Shown here: positions 1 to 6,004 of the stretch, piece by piece
How the letters are laid out: each line of letters starts with the position of its first letter
Numbering within the stretch: position 1 is the stretch's first letter
From: Acidobacteriota bacterium
GTDB taxonomy: Bacteria > Acidobacteriota > UBA6911 > JACQSX01
Direction of reading: 5' to 3'
NCBI GenBank assembly: GCA_016199665.1
Contig: JACQGG010000015.1
Location: 1 to 7,818 of the forward strand
Length of the DNA: 7,818 bases
Program-made: the position numbers and the translations under genes
Notes under the pieces: model-generated
What the model saw: only the letters and a program-made list of their open reading frames with translations
What the model was told of the DNA's origin: nothing
Databases searched by the model: none

Positions 1-3
1 CGT

Positions 4-61
4 CCCCCGATCCCTGACCCTGACCCCCGATCCCCGATCCCTAACCCCCGACCCCCGACCC
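4..61. repeat. C-rich degenerate tandem tract (G-rich on minus strand)
   Basis: Nine runs of three to five C occur within 58 bp, separated by two- or three-base spacers (GA, GAT, TGA, TAA). On the minus strand this is a run of G-tracts with very short loops, so G-quadruplex formation is plausible (inference). The tract begins at the window edge and may continue outside it. It overlaps the 3' end of the dienelactone hydrolase gene, supplying its last residues (GSGVGG) and its TAG stop at 41-43. Such tracts can arise by slippage of a short unit. Confidence 0.85.
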
Positions 62-727
62 GAGTTCTCTCCTGAAAAAGTCCAGAGTCCGCTTCCAACT
101 ATCCTTGGCGGCCGCCTCGTTATAAACCTGGGGCCGCTCATTGTTGAAGAACGCATGTTCGGCGTTCGGATAGATGTGAATCTCGGCCTGCTTTCCGAGC
201 TGTTTCAACTCCTTCTCCAGCCCTCGCACCACATCGACGGTCACAAAATTGTCTCTCTCGGCATACAACCCAAGCATCGGAGCCTTCAGATTGTTCAAGT
301 CGGGCTTGATGTTGGGATGGCCTCCGTAGTACACAACGCAAGCCCCGACTTCAGAATTCTTGCAGGCTGCAAAGAGCGACAGCGCGCCCCCCATGCAAAA
401 GCCGACTGTTCCCACCTTTCCCGAAGAATCGGGATGATTTCGAAGATACTGAACAGCGCCGCGCAAATCCCTCTCGGCTTCGTCGATGCGCATGCTCATC
501 ATCAATTTTCCCGCTTCATCCGGAGATGTGGCGCTCTGGCCGTGGTAGAGGTCCGGGGCGAGGGCCACGAATCCTTCAGCGGCGAACCGGTCGGCCACAT
601 CCTTGATGTGCGGTACCAATCCCCACCACTCCTGTATGACGACGAGGCCGGGTCCTTTGGTTCCCGGCCGGGCCAGATATCCCGGAGTCTGTTTGCCATT
701 GGACTGAAATCGAACCATCTCTCCCAT
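41..727 (-). CDS. Dienelactone hydrolase family protein
   Basis: A cytoplasmic alpha/beta-hydrolase of the dienelactone hydrolase (carboxymethylenebutenolidase) family, about 228 aa, the usual family length. Counting from the ATG at 727, the catalytic triad is visible as Cys111 in GFCMGG, Asp159 in ERDNF and His191 in AEHAFF. Glu33 in QEWWG matches the conserved Glu that interacts with the nucleophile in DLH. Known members hydrolyse dienelactone in chlorocatechol breakdown, but many act on other lactones or esters, and no aromatic-degradation genes lie nearby, so the substrate is unknown. A GTG at 742 would add five residues, but a strong Shine-Dalgarno (734-740) lies inside that extension six bases before the ATG, so the ATG is preferred. 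The C-terminal tail GSGVGG is encoded by the G-rich tandem tract and is probably not ancestral. The gene appears to be monocistronic in this window. Confidence 0.93.
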   Translation of the reverse strand: MGEMVRFQSNGKQTPGYLARPGTKGPGLVVIQEWWGLVPHIKDVADRFAAEGFVALAPDLYHGQSATSPDEAGKLMMSMRIDEAERDLRGAVQYLRNHPDSSGKVGTVGFCMGGALSLFAACKNSEVGACVVYYGGHPNIKPDLNNLKAPMLGLYAERDNFVTVDVVRGLEKELKQLGKQAEIHIYPNAEHAFFNNERPQVYNEAAAKDSWKRTLDFFRRELGSGVGG

Positions 728-733
728 CAGATT

Positions 734-740
734 TCCCTCC
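734..740 (-). promoter_or_regulatory. Ribosome binding site of the dienelactone hydrolase gene
   Basis: GGAGGGA on the minus strand, six bases upstream of the ATG at 727. It overlaps the alternative GTG start at 742, which is what decides the start call in favour of the ATG. Confidence 0.75.
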
Positions 741-775
741 ACGTGTGATCAACTTTCATCGGAAAGTGAGAACGC

Positions 776-939
776 GGAAAGCAGAAAGCAGAAGGCGGAT
801 TGTGAAGTTTCCGGACAATTCTGAATACCGCATTACTTCAACTCTTGACACGGAAGGTAGCTTTCCCTCTGTTGCCCGGGTTCAGAGGTCGGTTTCATCC
901 GAGCGTTATGGCCCTTCTCAGAGCTGCTTTCTGCTTTCC
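776..939. repeat. Inverted-repeat-flanked intergenic element
   Basis: A perfect 16-bp inverted repeat has arms at 776-791 and 924-939 that enclose 132 bp. Each arm holds two direct copies of a 7-mer (AAAGCAG on the left, CTGCTTT on the right). The enclosed DNA shows no credible coding region and no transposase. It fills most of the gap between the CcdA-TlpA stop and the dienelactone hydrolase start, so the hydrolase promoter must lie in or beside it. It could be a small MITE-like element or a long stem-loop; no target-site duplication is obvious. Confidence 0.6.
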
Positions 940-976
940 ACCGATCTAGCGCCTGCCTGACAGCAGCGGACCGAGT

Positions 977-2182
977 CTACCGGGCGTACTTCTTCTCGAC
1001 CTCTTCCAGATCTTTTCTCAAAACGTCATCCGCCAGAAAGCCGAGGTATTCGCGTTCCAAAGTTCCATCGGGGGCAAACAGGTAGCTGGTAGGGTAGGCA
1101 AAAATCTTGTATTGCTGCCCTATCCTGCCGCCGGGATCAAGCGAGATCGGATAGTCCATTTTCATTTCCTTCACGAACGTGTGGATGTCTTTCAGCTCGC
1201 TCTCTTCCGCAATGCCGATAATCTCAAAATGGCCCTTCTTTTCGCGATAAATATCCAGCAACCCCGGGATCTCCGCCTTACAGGGGGCGCACCAAGTTGC
1301 CCAAAAGTTGACCAGGACGATCTTGCCGCCAAAGTCGGACAGCTTGCGGACTTGTCCCTCCAGAAATGGGGCCTGGAAGTCGTGTCGGCCCGGATTGAAA
1401 TCGACCGGCTTGAGCTGTACAGGCCCTGTGCTGACGCCCGCGCGGCGGGTGGAAAGCACCATCGATTCCGGGTTTAGGAATGCCAGCCTGGAGGAGATCA
1501 GAGCGAGCTGATTGGTGAAAATCAGAACCCCAATCAAAAGGAGCAGCACCCCGCTGGCAATTTCGACTTTCCGAAGGTGAACGCGGATTCTCTTGAACGC
1601 CGCCAGGAATTGATTGAGAAAGAGCGCTGCGAGGATAAAACCCACTCCCAGTCCAGCGGAATAAAGCGCCAGCAGCAGGATCCCGCGCGACAGCGTTGCG
1701 CTGACGGCGGCCAGTCCAAGGATGGCGGCCAGAATCGGACCCACACACGGAGTCCACCCAAAGCCGAATAGAACGCCCGCGAGCGTCGCACCCAGAAAGC
1801 CGCGCGCGCTTTCCTGCCCGTGCACGCGCTTGTCGTAAAGAAGGAAGGAAAACCGATAGAGGCCGCTGAGGTGAACACCCAGCAAGATGATGATGGCGCC
1901 CGCAATCTGACCCAAAAGCTTCAGATGCGCGCGCAAAAACCCTCCCACAGCGGTGGCGGCGGCTCCCATCGCAATAAAAACAAGCGAAAAACCGACTACG
2001 AACGCCAGGCTGTTCCAGAACGCAATCCAGATCACGCTCCGGCGCCGCTCCTGCGTCAGGTCATCAAACGAGAACCCGGTGATGAAAGAAAGGTAGCCCG
2101 GCACGATGGGCAACACGCACGGCGAGAAAAAAGAAAGCGCGCCGGCCAGCAGCGCAGAAACCAGCCCAATATCGATCCCCAT
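977..2182 (-). CDS. CcdA-TlpA fusion: cytochrome c biogenesis/thiol-disulfide transporter with thioredoxin domain
   Basis: A 401-aa two-domain protein. Residues 1-228 form a CcdA/DsbD-beta-like membrane domain with about six hydrophobic segments (roughly 5-27, 54-78, 88-108, 128-157, 165-190, 208-227). It carries the two signature cysteines, Cys22 in SPCVLP and Cys146 in TPCVGP, which relay electrons from cytoplasmic thioredoxin across the membrane. Residues 262-401 form a TlpA/ResA-like thioredoxin fold with the WCAPC active site (Cys298, Cys301) and the cis-Pro loop at Pro364 (AYPTS). The expected topology puts this domain outside the cytoplasm, where it would reduce apocytochrome c or other disulfides. 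The fusion means carrier and transporter come as one polypeptide, as in DsbD and mycobacterial DipZ. It lies 47 bp downstream of the dksA-like gene on the same strand, so co-transcription is likely. The SD is weak: GAGAAG at 2195-2200, 12 bases from the ATG. Confidence 0.94.
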   Translation of the reverse strand: MGIDIGLVSALLAGALSFFSPCVLPIVPGYLSFITGFSFDDLTQERRRSVIWIAFWNSLAFVVGFSLVFIAMGAAATAVGGFLRAHLKLLGQIAGAIIILLGVHLSGLYRFSFLLYDKRVHGQESARGFLGATLAGVLFGFGWTPCVGPILAAILGLAAVSATLSRGILLLALYSAGLGVGFILAALFLNQFLAAFKRIRVHLRKVEIASGVLLLLIGVLIFTNQLALISSRLAFLNPESMVLSTRRAGVSTGPVQLKPVDFNPGRHDFQAPFLEGQVRKLSDFGGKIVLVNFWATWCAPCKAEIPGLLDIYREKKGHFEIIGIAEESELKDIHTFVKEMKMDYPISLDPGGRIGQQYKIFAYPTSYLFAPDGTLEREYLGFLADDVLRKDLEEVEKKYAR

Positions 2183-2229
2183 AATGTACTTTATCTTCTC
2201 ACTTTACAGGCTGCGGCGCAAAGGACATT

Positions 2230-2625
2230 CTAGAAGTTAGCCGCTTCTTCGGCTTCGTCCTCCGCCTGCTGTGACTGCTCGAACGCTTCCTGGCAAGGGG
2301 TGCAGCGCGACGCCCAGGGGACCACTTCCAGACGCCGGGCAGGAAGGACGCCGCCGCAGTCAACGCACCGGCCGTAATCTCCCTGGTCGATGCGCTGGAG
2401 AGCCGCTTCAATCTCCAAAAGCCGGCCTCGCTCCACGTCATTCAACTTGTAGAGGAACTCCTTGGTATAGCTGCTCAAAGCGATGTCACCACTGTCGCTT
2501 GGCTCGGCGCAAATCTCTTCTGCGCGGCCGTGACTCGTGACGCGGTGAATTCGGGCGAGGATCTCGTTGCGCGCTTGTTCCAGCTTCTGTCGCTGCTTCC
2601 GCAAATGGACCCTTTTGTTCTGCAT
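2230..2625 (-). CDS. dksA: DksA/TraR family C4 zinc-finger transcriptional regulator
   Basis: A 131-aa protein of the DksA/TraR family, which enters the RNA polymerase secondary channel and modulates promoter response, in many bacteria together with ppGpp. The zinc finger is complete: Cys87, Cys90, Cys108 and Cys111, arranged C-x2-C-x17-C-x2-C as in DksA. The predicted coiled coil (about residues 1-35 and 62-82) has at its tip the D-x-x-D-x-A motif (Asp44-Ser-Gly-Asp47-Ile-Ala) that DksA needs for function. It is somewhat shorter than E. coli DksA (151 aa), so it may be a paralogue rather than the main DksA. The frame is open upstream to 2697, but an excellent SD (2631-2638) precedes the ATG at 2625 and homology begins there. 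It is first in a probable two-gene operon with the CcdA-TlpA fusion. The C-terminus is acidic (residues 113-131). Confidence 0.93.
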   Translation of the reverse strand: MQNKRVHLRKQRQKLEQARNEILARIHRVTSHGRAEEICAEPSDSGDIALSSYTKEFLYKLNDVERGRLLEIEAALQRIDQGDYGRCVDCGGVLPARRLEVVPWASRCTPCQEAFEQSQQAEDEAEEAANF

Positions 2626-2630
2626 TGACT

Positions 2631-2638
2631 TCCTCCTT
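2631..2638 (-). promoter_or_regulatory. Strong Shine-Dalgarno of the dksA-like gene
   Basis: AAGGAGGA on the minus strand, five bases before the ATG at 2625. It fixes the start and excludes the 24-codon upstream extension of the open frame. Confidence 0.85.
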
Positions 2639-2689
2639 CTGCCCTGCCGGTGCGACCTCCCACCCGGGCGCACGTGACAGGGGGAATTT

Positions 2690-2745
2690 ACAATCAAGTT
2701 GGATTCATTTTTTGGGAATAAGTTCTAAGAAAAATTTCATGTGCC
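2690..2745 (-). promoter_or_regulatory. AT-rich patch, probable promoter area of the dksA-ccdA-tlpA operon
   Basis: In a GC-rich setting this stretch holds runs of A and T (for example around 2707-2713 and 2728-2737). It lies 65-120 bp upstream of the dksA-like start and is the best place for its promoter. I could not pick a clear -35/-10 pair, so this is a location call only. The rest of the 2626-2917 gap shows no gene and no riboswitch I recognise. Confidence 0.3.
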
Positions 2746-2873
2746 GGATCAGGTGAGCTTCTGCCCACTGTTACCGGCCTGATTACATTGGGTTTACGCA
2801 AGTTGGAAACCTTTTCGCCTGCGGGGCGCCGCGCGGTGACATGGCCGCCGGGGCAAGCACCCCAAGTCCTCCG

Positions 2874-2902
2874 TTTACGACGCGACTCTTCCGAAATACA
2901 AT
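2874..2902 (+). promoter_or_regulatory. Possible sigma-70-type promoter for the TPR lipoprotein gene
   Basis: TTTACG (2874-2879, 4/6 to TTGACA) and TACAAT (2897-2902, 5/6 to TATAAT) are separated by 17 bp. The transcript would start near 2909, leaving a leader of only about 9-15 bases and an incomplete ribosome binding site. That weakens the call unless the ATG at 2924 is used. Confidence 0.35.
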
Positions 2903-2917
2903 GAGAAACAGGGGCAA

Positions 2918-3718
2918 ATGGCCATGTCAAAGTGCTGGTATTTCAGCATTATTATCGCGACTGTCGCGGCGGCCGGATGCGCCACACGAATTCCCGCGAT
3001 CCAGAAACTTCCAGTCGCTGCGGAGGATGCCGCCAGGGCCGGCGTCGTGGCGCGTGACGGAGATCTCCTCATCAGTCGGGGCGAGACCTACGCCGCGCTC
3101 CTCAAGTATCTGGACGCGGTCAAACTGGATCCGTACAGTGAGGTGTTTCACAATAAGCTGGCAATTGCCTATACAAAGTTGAACTACTACGACCGCGCGC
3201 TGGAGGCGATCCGGAGAAGCCTTGGACTGAGCGGCCAATACCCGTACGGTTACAATACGCTGGGAACTATTCAGATGTTGCAGGGCAAGCGTTCGGCCGC
3301 CCTCCGGAGTTTTCAGCGAGCCATTCATCTGAGCCCTGGGAACGCCTTCTTCTACCTCAATCTGGCCAGCGCTCACCTGGAGAAGAACGAAGGCGACAAG
3401 GCAATGGAGGCGCTGCGCCAGGCGTTGGCGCTCGATCCCGAAGTCCTGACCCGGCAGGGGGGCATCGGCGTGCAATCCGCTTCCGTGCAGTTCAGCGGCA
3501 GCAATCAAAACTATTTTCTTGCCCGCCTCTACGCGGAACGGGGTCAGGACCAGCGGGCGCTCGACTTTTTACGGAAGGCGCTCTCGGCCGGTTTCACCGA
3601 CGTCGAAAAGCTCTGGACGGATCGGGAATTTGAAAAACTGAGGGAGACGCAGGAATTCAAAGATCTGCTTGAGGAATTCGGGATCACAGACCGACCGCGG
3701 CCAGGGCGCGTCTCCTGA
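2918..3718 (+). CDS. TPR-repeat lipoprotein (putative)
   Basis: A 266-aa protein with a short N-terminal hydrophobic stretch (about residues 7-19) ending in AAAGC, a relaxed lipobox with Cys21 as the probable lipidated residue, so it is predicted to be anchored in a membrane and to face the periplasm. About five tetratricopeptide repeats follow, at roughly 41-72, 75-106, 109-140, 143-174 and 197-226, with the typical pattern of Leu/Ala/Tyr positions and Asp-Pro or Ser-Pro ends. The C-terminus has a paired EFEKL and EFKDL helix motif common after bacterial TPR arrays. TPR proteins mediate protein-protein contacts; the partner is unknown. The start may be ATG 2918 or ATG 2924; a weak GGGG at 2911-2914 serves either. 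The first lipobox position is Ala rather than Leu, so lipidation is likely but not certain. It is convergent with the phosphofructokinase, six bases away. Confidence 0.85.
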   Translation: MAMSKCWYFSIIIATVAAAGCATRIPAIQKLPVAAEDAARAGVVARDGDLLISRGETYAALLKYLDAVKLDPYSEVFHNKLAIAYTKLNYYDRALEAIRRSLGLSGQYPYGYNTLGTIQMLQGKRSAALRSFQRAIHLSPGNAFFYLNLASAHLEKNEGDKAMEALRQALALDPEVLTRQGGIGVQSASVQFSGSNQNYFLARLYAERGQDQRALDFLRKALSAGFTDVEKLWTDREFEKLRETQEFKDLLEEFGITDRPRPGRVS

Positions 3719-3724
3719 TCGGCT

Positions 3725-4828
3725 TCACTGGTCCCCAAAGACGATTCCCACGGCTTTGGCGGTCCTGACGATCTCCCCGTCGGGGTCGACCTGCTTTGGT
3801 TTCTTGATCGCGTCCTTGAGCGCTACGGCGGTTATTTGGTTGCAGGAAAGGCTCACCATCCTCCCAAACTGCCGGCAAGCGACCAGGTCGACTGCGGCGG
3901 CCCCGAACCGAGTCGCCAGGAGACGGTCAAACGGCGTCGGGCTCCCCCCGCGCTGGATGTGGCCGAGAACCGTGACACGCACTTCCTGGTTTGTCCGGGC
4001 GGCGATGAGATCTCCAACTTGCTGGCCGATTCCTCCGAGCCGCAGCGCTCCACCGTCACCCTGTTGCGGCAGATACACCGCGCTTCCCCCGACGGCATAA
4101 GCTCCCTCCGCCACGACGACAATGCTGAATGCGTGGCGGTGGCTGCGGCTGCGCTGCATGATCTTGGCACACACCTTCTGAAGGTCAAACGGGATTTCCG
4201 GAATCAAAATCACGTCGGCACCGCCGGCGATGCCCGACACCAGCGCAATCCAGCCGGCATTTCGACCCATCAGTTCGATCACCATGACGCGATGATGGCT
4301 TTCCGCCGTGGTATGAAGCTTGTCGATTGCGTCAGTGGCCGTCACGGTAGCGCTGTCAAAGCCGAAGGTAACCTCGGTCGCCGAGAGGTCATTGTCGATG
4401 CTCTTAGGAATTCCCACCACCGGCGCGCCTTTCTGATGCAGCTCGTTCGCAATGCTGAGCGTCCCATCCCCTCCGATCACAATCAATCCCTGCAGATTGA
4501 GCTCCTCAATTCGCCGCAGCACATGCGCGGACCTGTCGACCATTCGCAGCGTTCCGCGCCGCATTTCGGGATAATGGAATGGATCTCCGCGGCTGGTGGT
4601 TCCCAGGATCGTACCCCCGCGACGAAGAATTCCCCGGACGTCCGAGAGTGTGAGCTTTCGGGGCGGTTCGGCCTCGATGAGGCTGTTGAACCCTTCTTCG
4701 ATTCCCACAACTTCATAGTCATACTTGGAGATCGCCGTGCGCACGACAGCGCGAATGACCGCATTCAAGCCGGGGCAGTCGCCACCACCGGTAGATACTG
4801 CAATCGTCTTACGGTTCTTTGCCCTCAT
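3725..4828 (-). CDS. pfkA: 6-phosphofructokinase
   Basis: A 367-aa cytosolic enzyme that phosphorylates fructose 6-phosphate to fructose 1,6-bisphosphate in glycolysis. Motifs in order: N-terminal phosphate loop TGGGDCPGLN (13-22); GGDGT (119-123) of the phosphoryl-donor site; PKSIDND (141-147) with catalytic Asp145; MGRNAGW (187-193), which contacts fructose 6-phosphate; VAEGA (239-243); and GHIQRGGSPTPFDR (289-302). Gly122 and Lys142 occupy the positions of E. coli PFK residues 104 and 124. Gly at the first usually means ATP as donor, while Lys at the second is typical of PPi-dependent enzymes, so donor choice is likely ATP but not certain. The frame extends upstream to a GTG at 4927, but that would overlap the divergent neighbour; family homology starts at ATG 4828, although no good SD precedes it. 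Confidence 0.95.
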   Translation of the reverse strand: MRAKNRKTIAVSTGGGDCPGLNAVIRAVVRTAISKYDYEVVGIEEGFNSLIEAEPPRKLTLSDVRGILRRGGTILGTTSRGDPFHYPEMRRGTLRMVDRSAHVLRRIEELNLQGLIVIGGDGTLSIANELHQKGAPVVGIPKSIDNDLSATEVTFGFDSATVTATDAIDKLHTTAESHHRVMVIELMGRNAGWIALVSGIAGGADVILIPEIPFDLQKVCAKIMQRSRSHRHAFSIVVVAEGAYAVGGSAVYLPQQGDGGALRLGGIGQQVGDLIAARTNQEVRVTVLGHIQRGGSPTPFDRLLATRFGAAAVDLVACRQFGRMVSLSCNQITAVALKDAIKKPKQVDPDGEIVRTAKAVGIVFGDQ

Positions 4829-4898
4829 GGCGCCAAGCAAAAAGTCACAGGAGTCCAGAATACCAGAAACCTGATATCCTGATGCGACGGGGAAGAGG
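4829..4898. promoter_or_regulatory. Shared divergent intergenic region, pfkA and TIGR02757 gene
   Basis: Only 70 bp separate the two divergent starts, so both promoters and any operator must overlap here or extend into the genes. CCAGAA occurs twice, 8 bp apart (4855-4860 and 4863-4868). On the minus strand, TGGTATTCT resembles an extended -10 element for pfkA, without a good -35. These are suggestive at best. Confidence 0.3.
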
Positions 4899-5777
4899 AT
4901 GAACGCATTGTATATCCTGCCAGACACTCATCGACTCAAGACCACGCTGGACACGTTCATCGAAAACTTTCAATACCGGGCCCGCCTCGAGCACGATCCG
5001 ATTTGGTTCGTCCGCGGCTGTCCTCGGGATGAGGACCGTGAGATTGCAGCTCTTTTTGCCGCCGTGTTCGCCTACGGAAATGTTGCTCAGATTTTGGGAA
5101 CTCTCCGGCAACTGTTCTCGCTGATGGACCCTGGCCCGTACCCGTTTGTGATGGGCTTCTCCAGTTCCGATGCCGCGCGCTTCAGGCGGTTTTATCATCG
5201 TTTCAACACGGGACGGGATGTTATTGCTCTTTGCCTGGCCCTCAGAAAGACGCTCGAAGAATTCGGTTCGCTCCAGAACCTCTTTGTGGCCGGCAACGAC
5301 GCGCAGGCGCTCACCATCGAACTGGGGCTTTCCACGTTTGTGCAGAACTTGCTGCGTCGGGTGCCTGCCCAAGTCTACCGCCGCCGCTCCTTGCCGGCGT
5401 CGGCAGGGGTTCGCTTCCTGCTTTCATCGCCCGCTTCGGGCAGCGCCTGCAAAAGAATGAATCTTTTCCTGCGCTGGATGGTGCGGCCCGGACCGATCGA
5501 CTTTGGGCTGTGGAAAAAAGTTGCTCCAAGGCAACTGGTGCTGCCGGTTGATACGCATATCGCCCGTATTGGACGCTATATCGGCCTGACTCGCCGGGCC
5601 AACATGGGGTGGAAGACAGCGCTGGACATGACGGCTTCCCTAAGGACGCTTAATCCGCAGGATCCGGTCCGCTACGATTTCGCGCTCTGCCACCTGGGGA
5701 TCATGCGTGGCTGCCCGGCCAAGTACAATCCGGCCCAGTGCGCGTCATGTCCGATTCGGGAGGTTTGCACGCTGTAG
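4899..5777 (+). CDS. TIGR02757 / DUF2400 family protein, HhH-GPD glycosylase-like with Fe-S-type cysteine cluster
   Basis: A 292-aa protein recognised as TIGR02757 (DUF2400), a family with no assigned function that I know of. The N-terminal half contains the family region around DPIWFVRG (33-40) and AALFAAVFAYGN (50-61). The C-terminal half resembles endonuclease III/MutY: VDTHIARIGRYIGL (217-230) matches the EndoIII segment holding the catalytic Asp (here Asp218), and four cysteines, Cys272, Cys281, Cys284 and Cys290, form C-x8-C-x2-C-x5-C, close to the C-x6-C-x2-C-x5-C [4Fe-4S] loop of EndoIII. A DNA-binding or base-excision role is therefore inference. The SD-like GGAAGAGG (4891-4898) abuts the ATG, which is too close; TTG at 4908 would sit nine bases away and is a real alternative start. 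It is divergent from pfkA. Confidence 0.88.
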   Translation: MNALYILPDTHRLKTTLDTFIENFQYRARLEHDPIWFVRGCPRDEDREIAALFAAVFAYGNVAQILGTLRQLFSLMDPGPYPFVMGFSSSDAARFRRFYHRFNTGRDVIALCLALRKTLEEFGSLQNLFVAGNDAQALTIELGLSTFVQNLLRRVPAQVYRRRSLPASAGVRFLLSSPASGSACKRMNLFLRWMVRPGPIDFGLWKKVAPRQLVLPVDTHIARIGRYIGLTRRANMGWKTALDMTASLRTLNPQDPVRYDFALCHLGIMRGCPAKYNPAQCASCPIREVCTL

Positions 5778-5825
5778 GGAAATTCGTCATCGGTCCTGCG
5801 CCGACAGCAGCGCCGGGTTGAGCTC

Positions 5826-5910
5826 ACCGCGGAGACGCCGAGGGCGCAGAGGCGGCGCAGAGAAAAAACCTCCGCGCATTCTCTGCGAACTCTGCGTCTC
5901 TGCGTTGAGG
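5826..5910. repeat. Large imperfect palindrome, REP-like dispersed repeat
   Basis: Two nested inverted arms: outer 5828-5842 with 5890-5904 (13 of 15 pairs) and inner 5856-5864 with 5879-5887 (nine perfect pairs), around a 14-base loop. The left arm carries about 11 extra bases between outer and inner parts, with another GCGCAGAG copy. The arms are built from the short unit CGCAGAG and its complement CTCTGCG. From memory, similar CTCTGCGTCTCTGCG-type palindromes are scattered between genes in many environmental bacteria; I cannot search to confirm. It sits between two convergent genes, a usual place for REP elements, and may fold in both transcripts. There is no T-run, so it is not a classical terminator. 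Confidence 0.8.
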
Positions 5911-5946
5911 ACGGATCCACTGCCGTTCAGAACCAGACCTTGGGTT

Positions 5947-5959
5947 GCGGCTACGCCGC
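5947..5959. repeat. Short GC hairpin between convergent genes
   Basis: GCGGC-TAC-GCCGC is a perfect 5-bp stem with a 3-base loop, 46 bp beyond the stop of the amidohydrolase gene on its transcript. It may help end that transcript, but no T-run follows, so the terminator role is speculative. Confidence 0.35.
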
Positions 5960-6004
5960 GCGAAGGCCCTGAGGTGGCGGCCGAATCCCTCTTGTACCGC
6001 GACA

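Noticed and set aside
1..61. Telomere-type repeat (contains CCCTAACCC)
   Set aside because: Unit length and spacers vary and most units are CCCCGAT or CCCTGA; it is an internal degenerate tract beside bacterial genes.
155..748. 197-aa plus-strand ORF opposite the dienelactone hydrolase
   Set aside because: Shadow of a gene with an intact catalytic triad; no motif of its own.
745..960. 71-aa plus-strand ORF between the hydrolase and CcdA-TlpA genes
   Set aside because: Made largely of the inverted-repeat arms, with no SD and no protein-like pattern.
2640..2917. Riboswitch or structured leader upstream of the dksA-like or TPR gene
   Set aside because: Scanned by eye for cobalamin, c-di-GMP and similar conserved boxes; only short GC hairpins (for example GGGG 2850-2853 with CCCC 2860-2863) were found.
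2927..3508. 193-aa minus-strand ORF opposite the TPR gene
   Set aside because: The plus strand carries clear TPR periodicity; the reverse frame shows none.
3836..4882. 348-aa plus-strand ORF opposite the phosphofructokinase
   Set aside because: Antisense shadow of a gene with full PFK motifs; its translation shows no recognisable domain and is rich in His/Arg as expected for an antisense frame.
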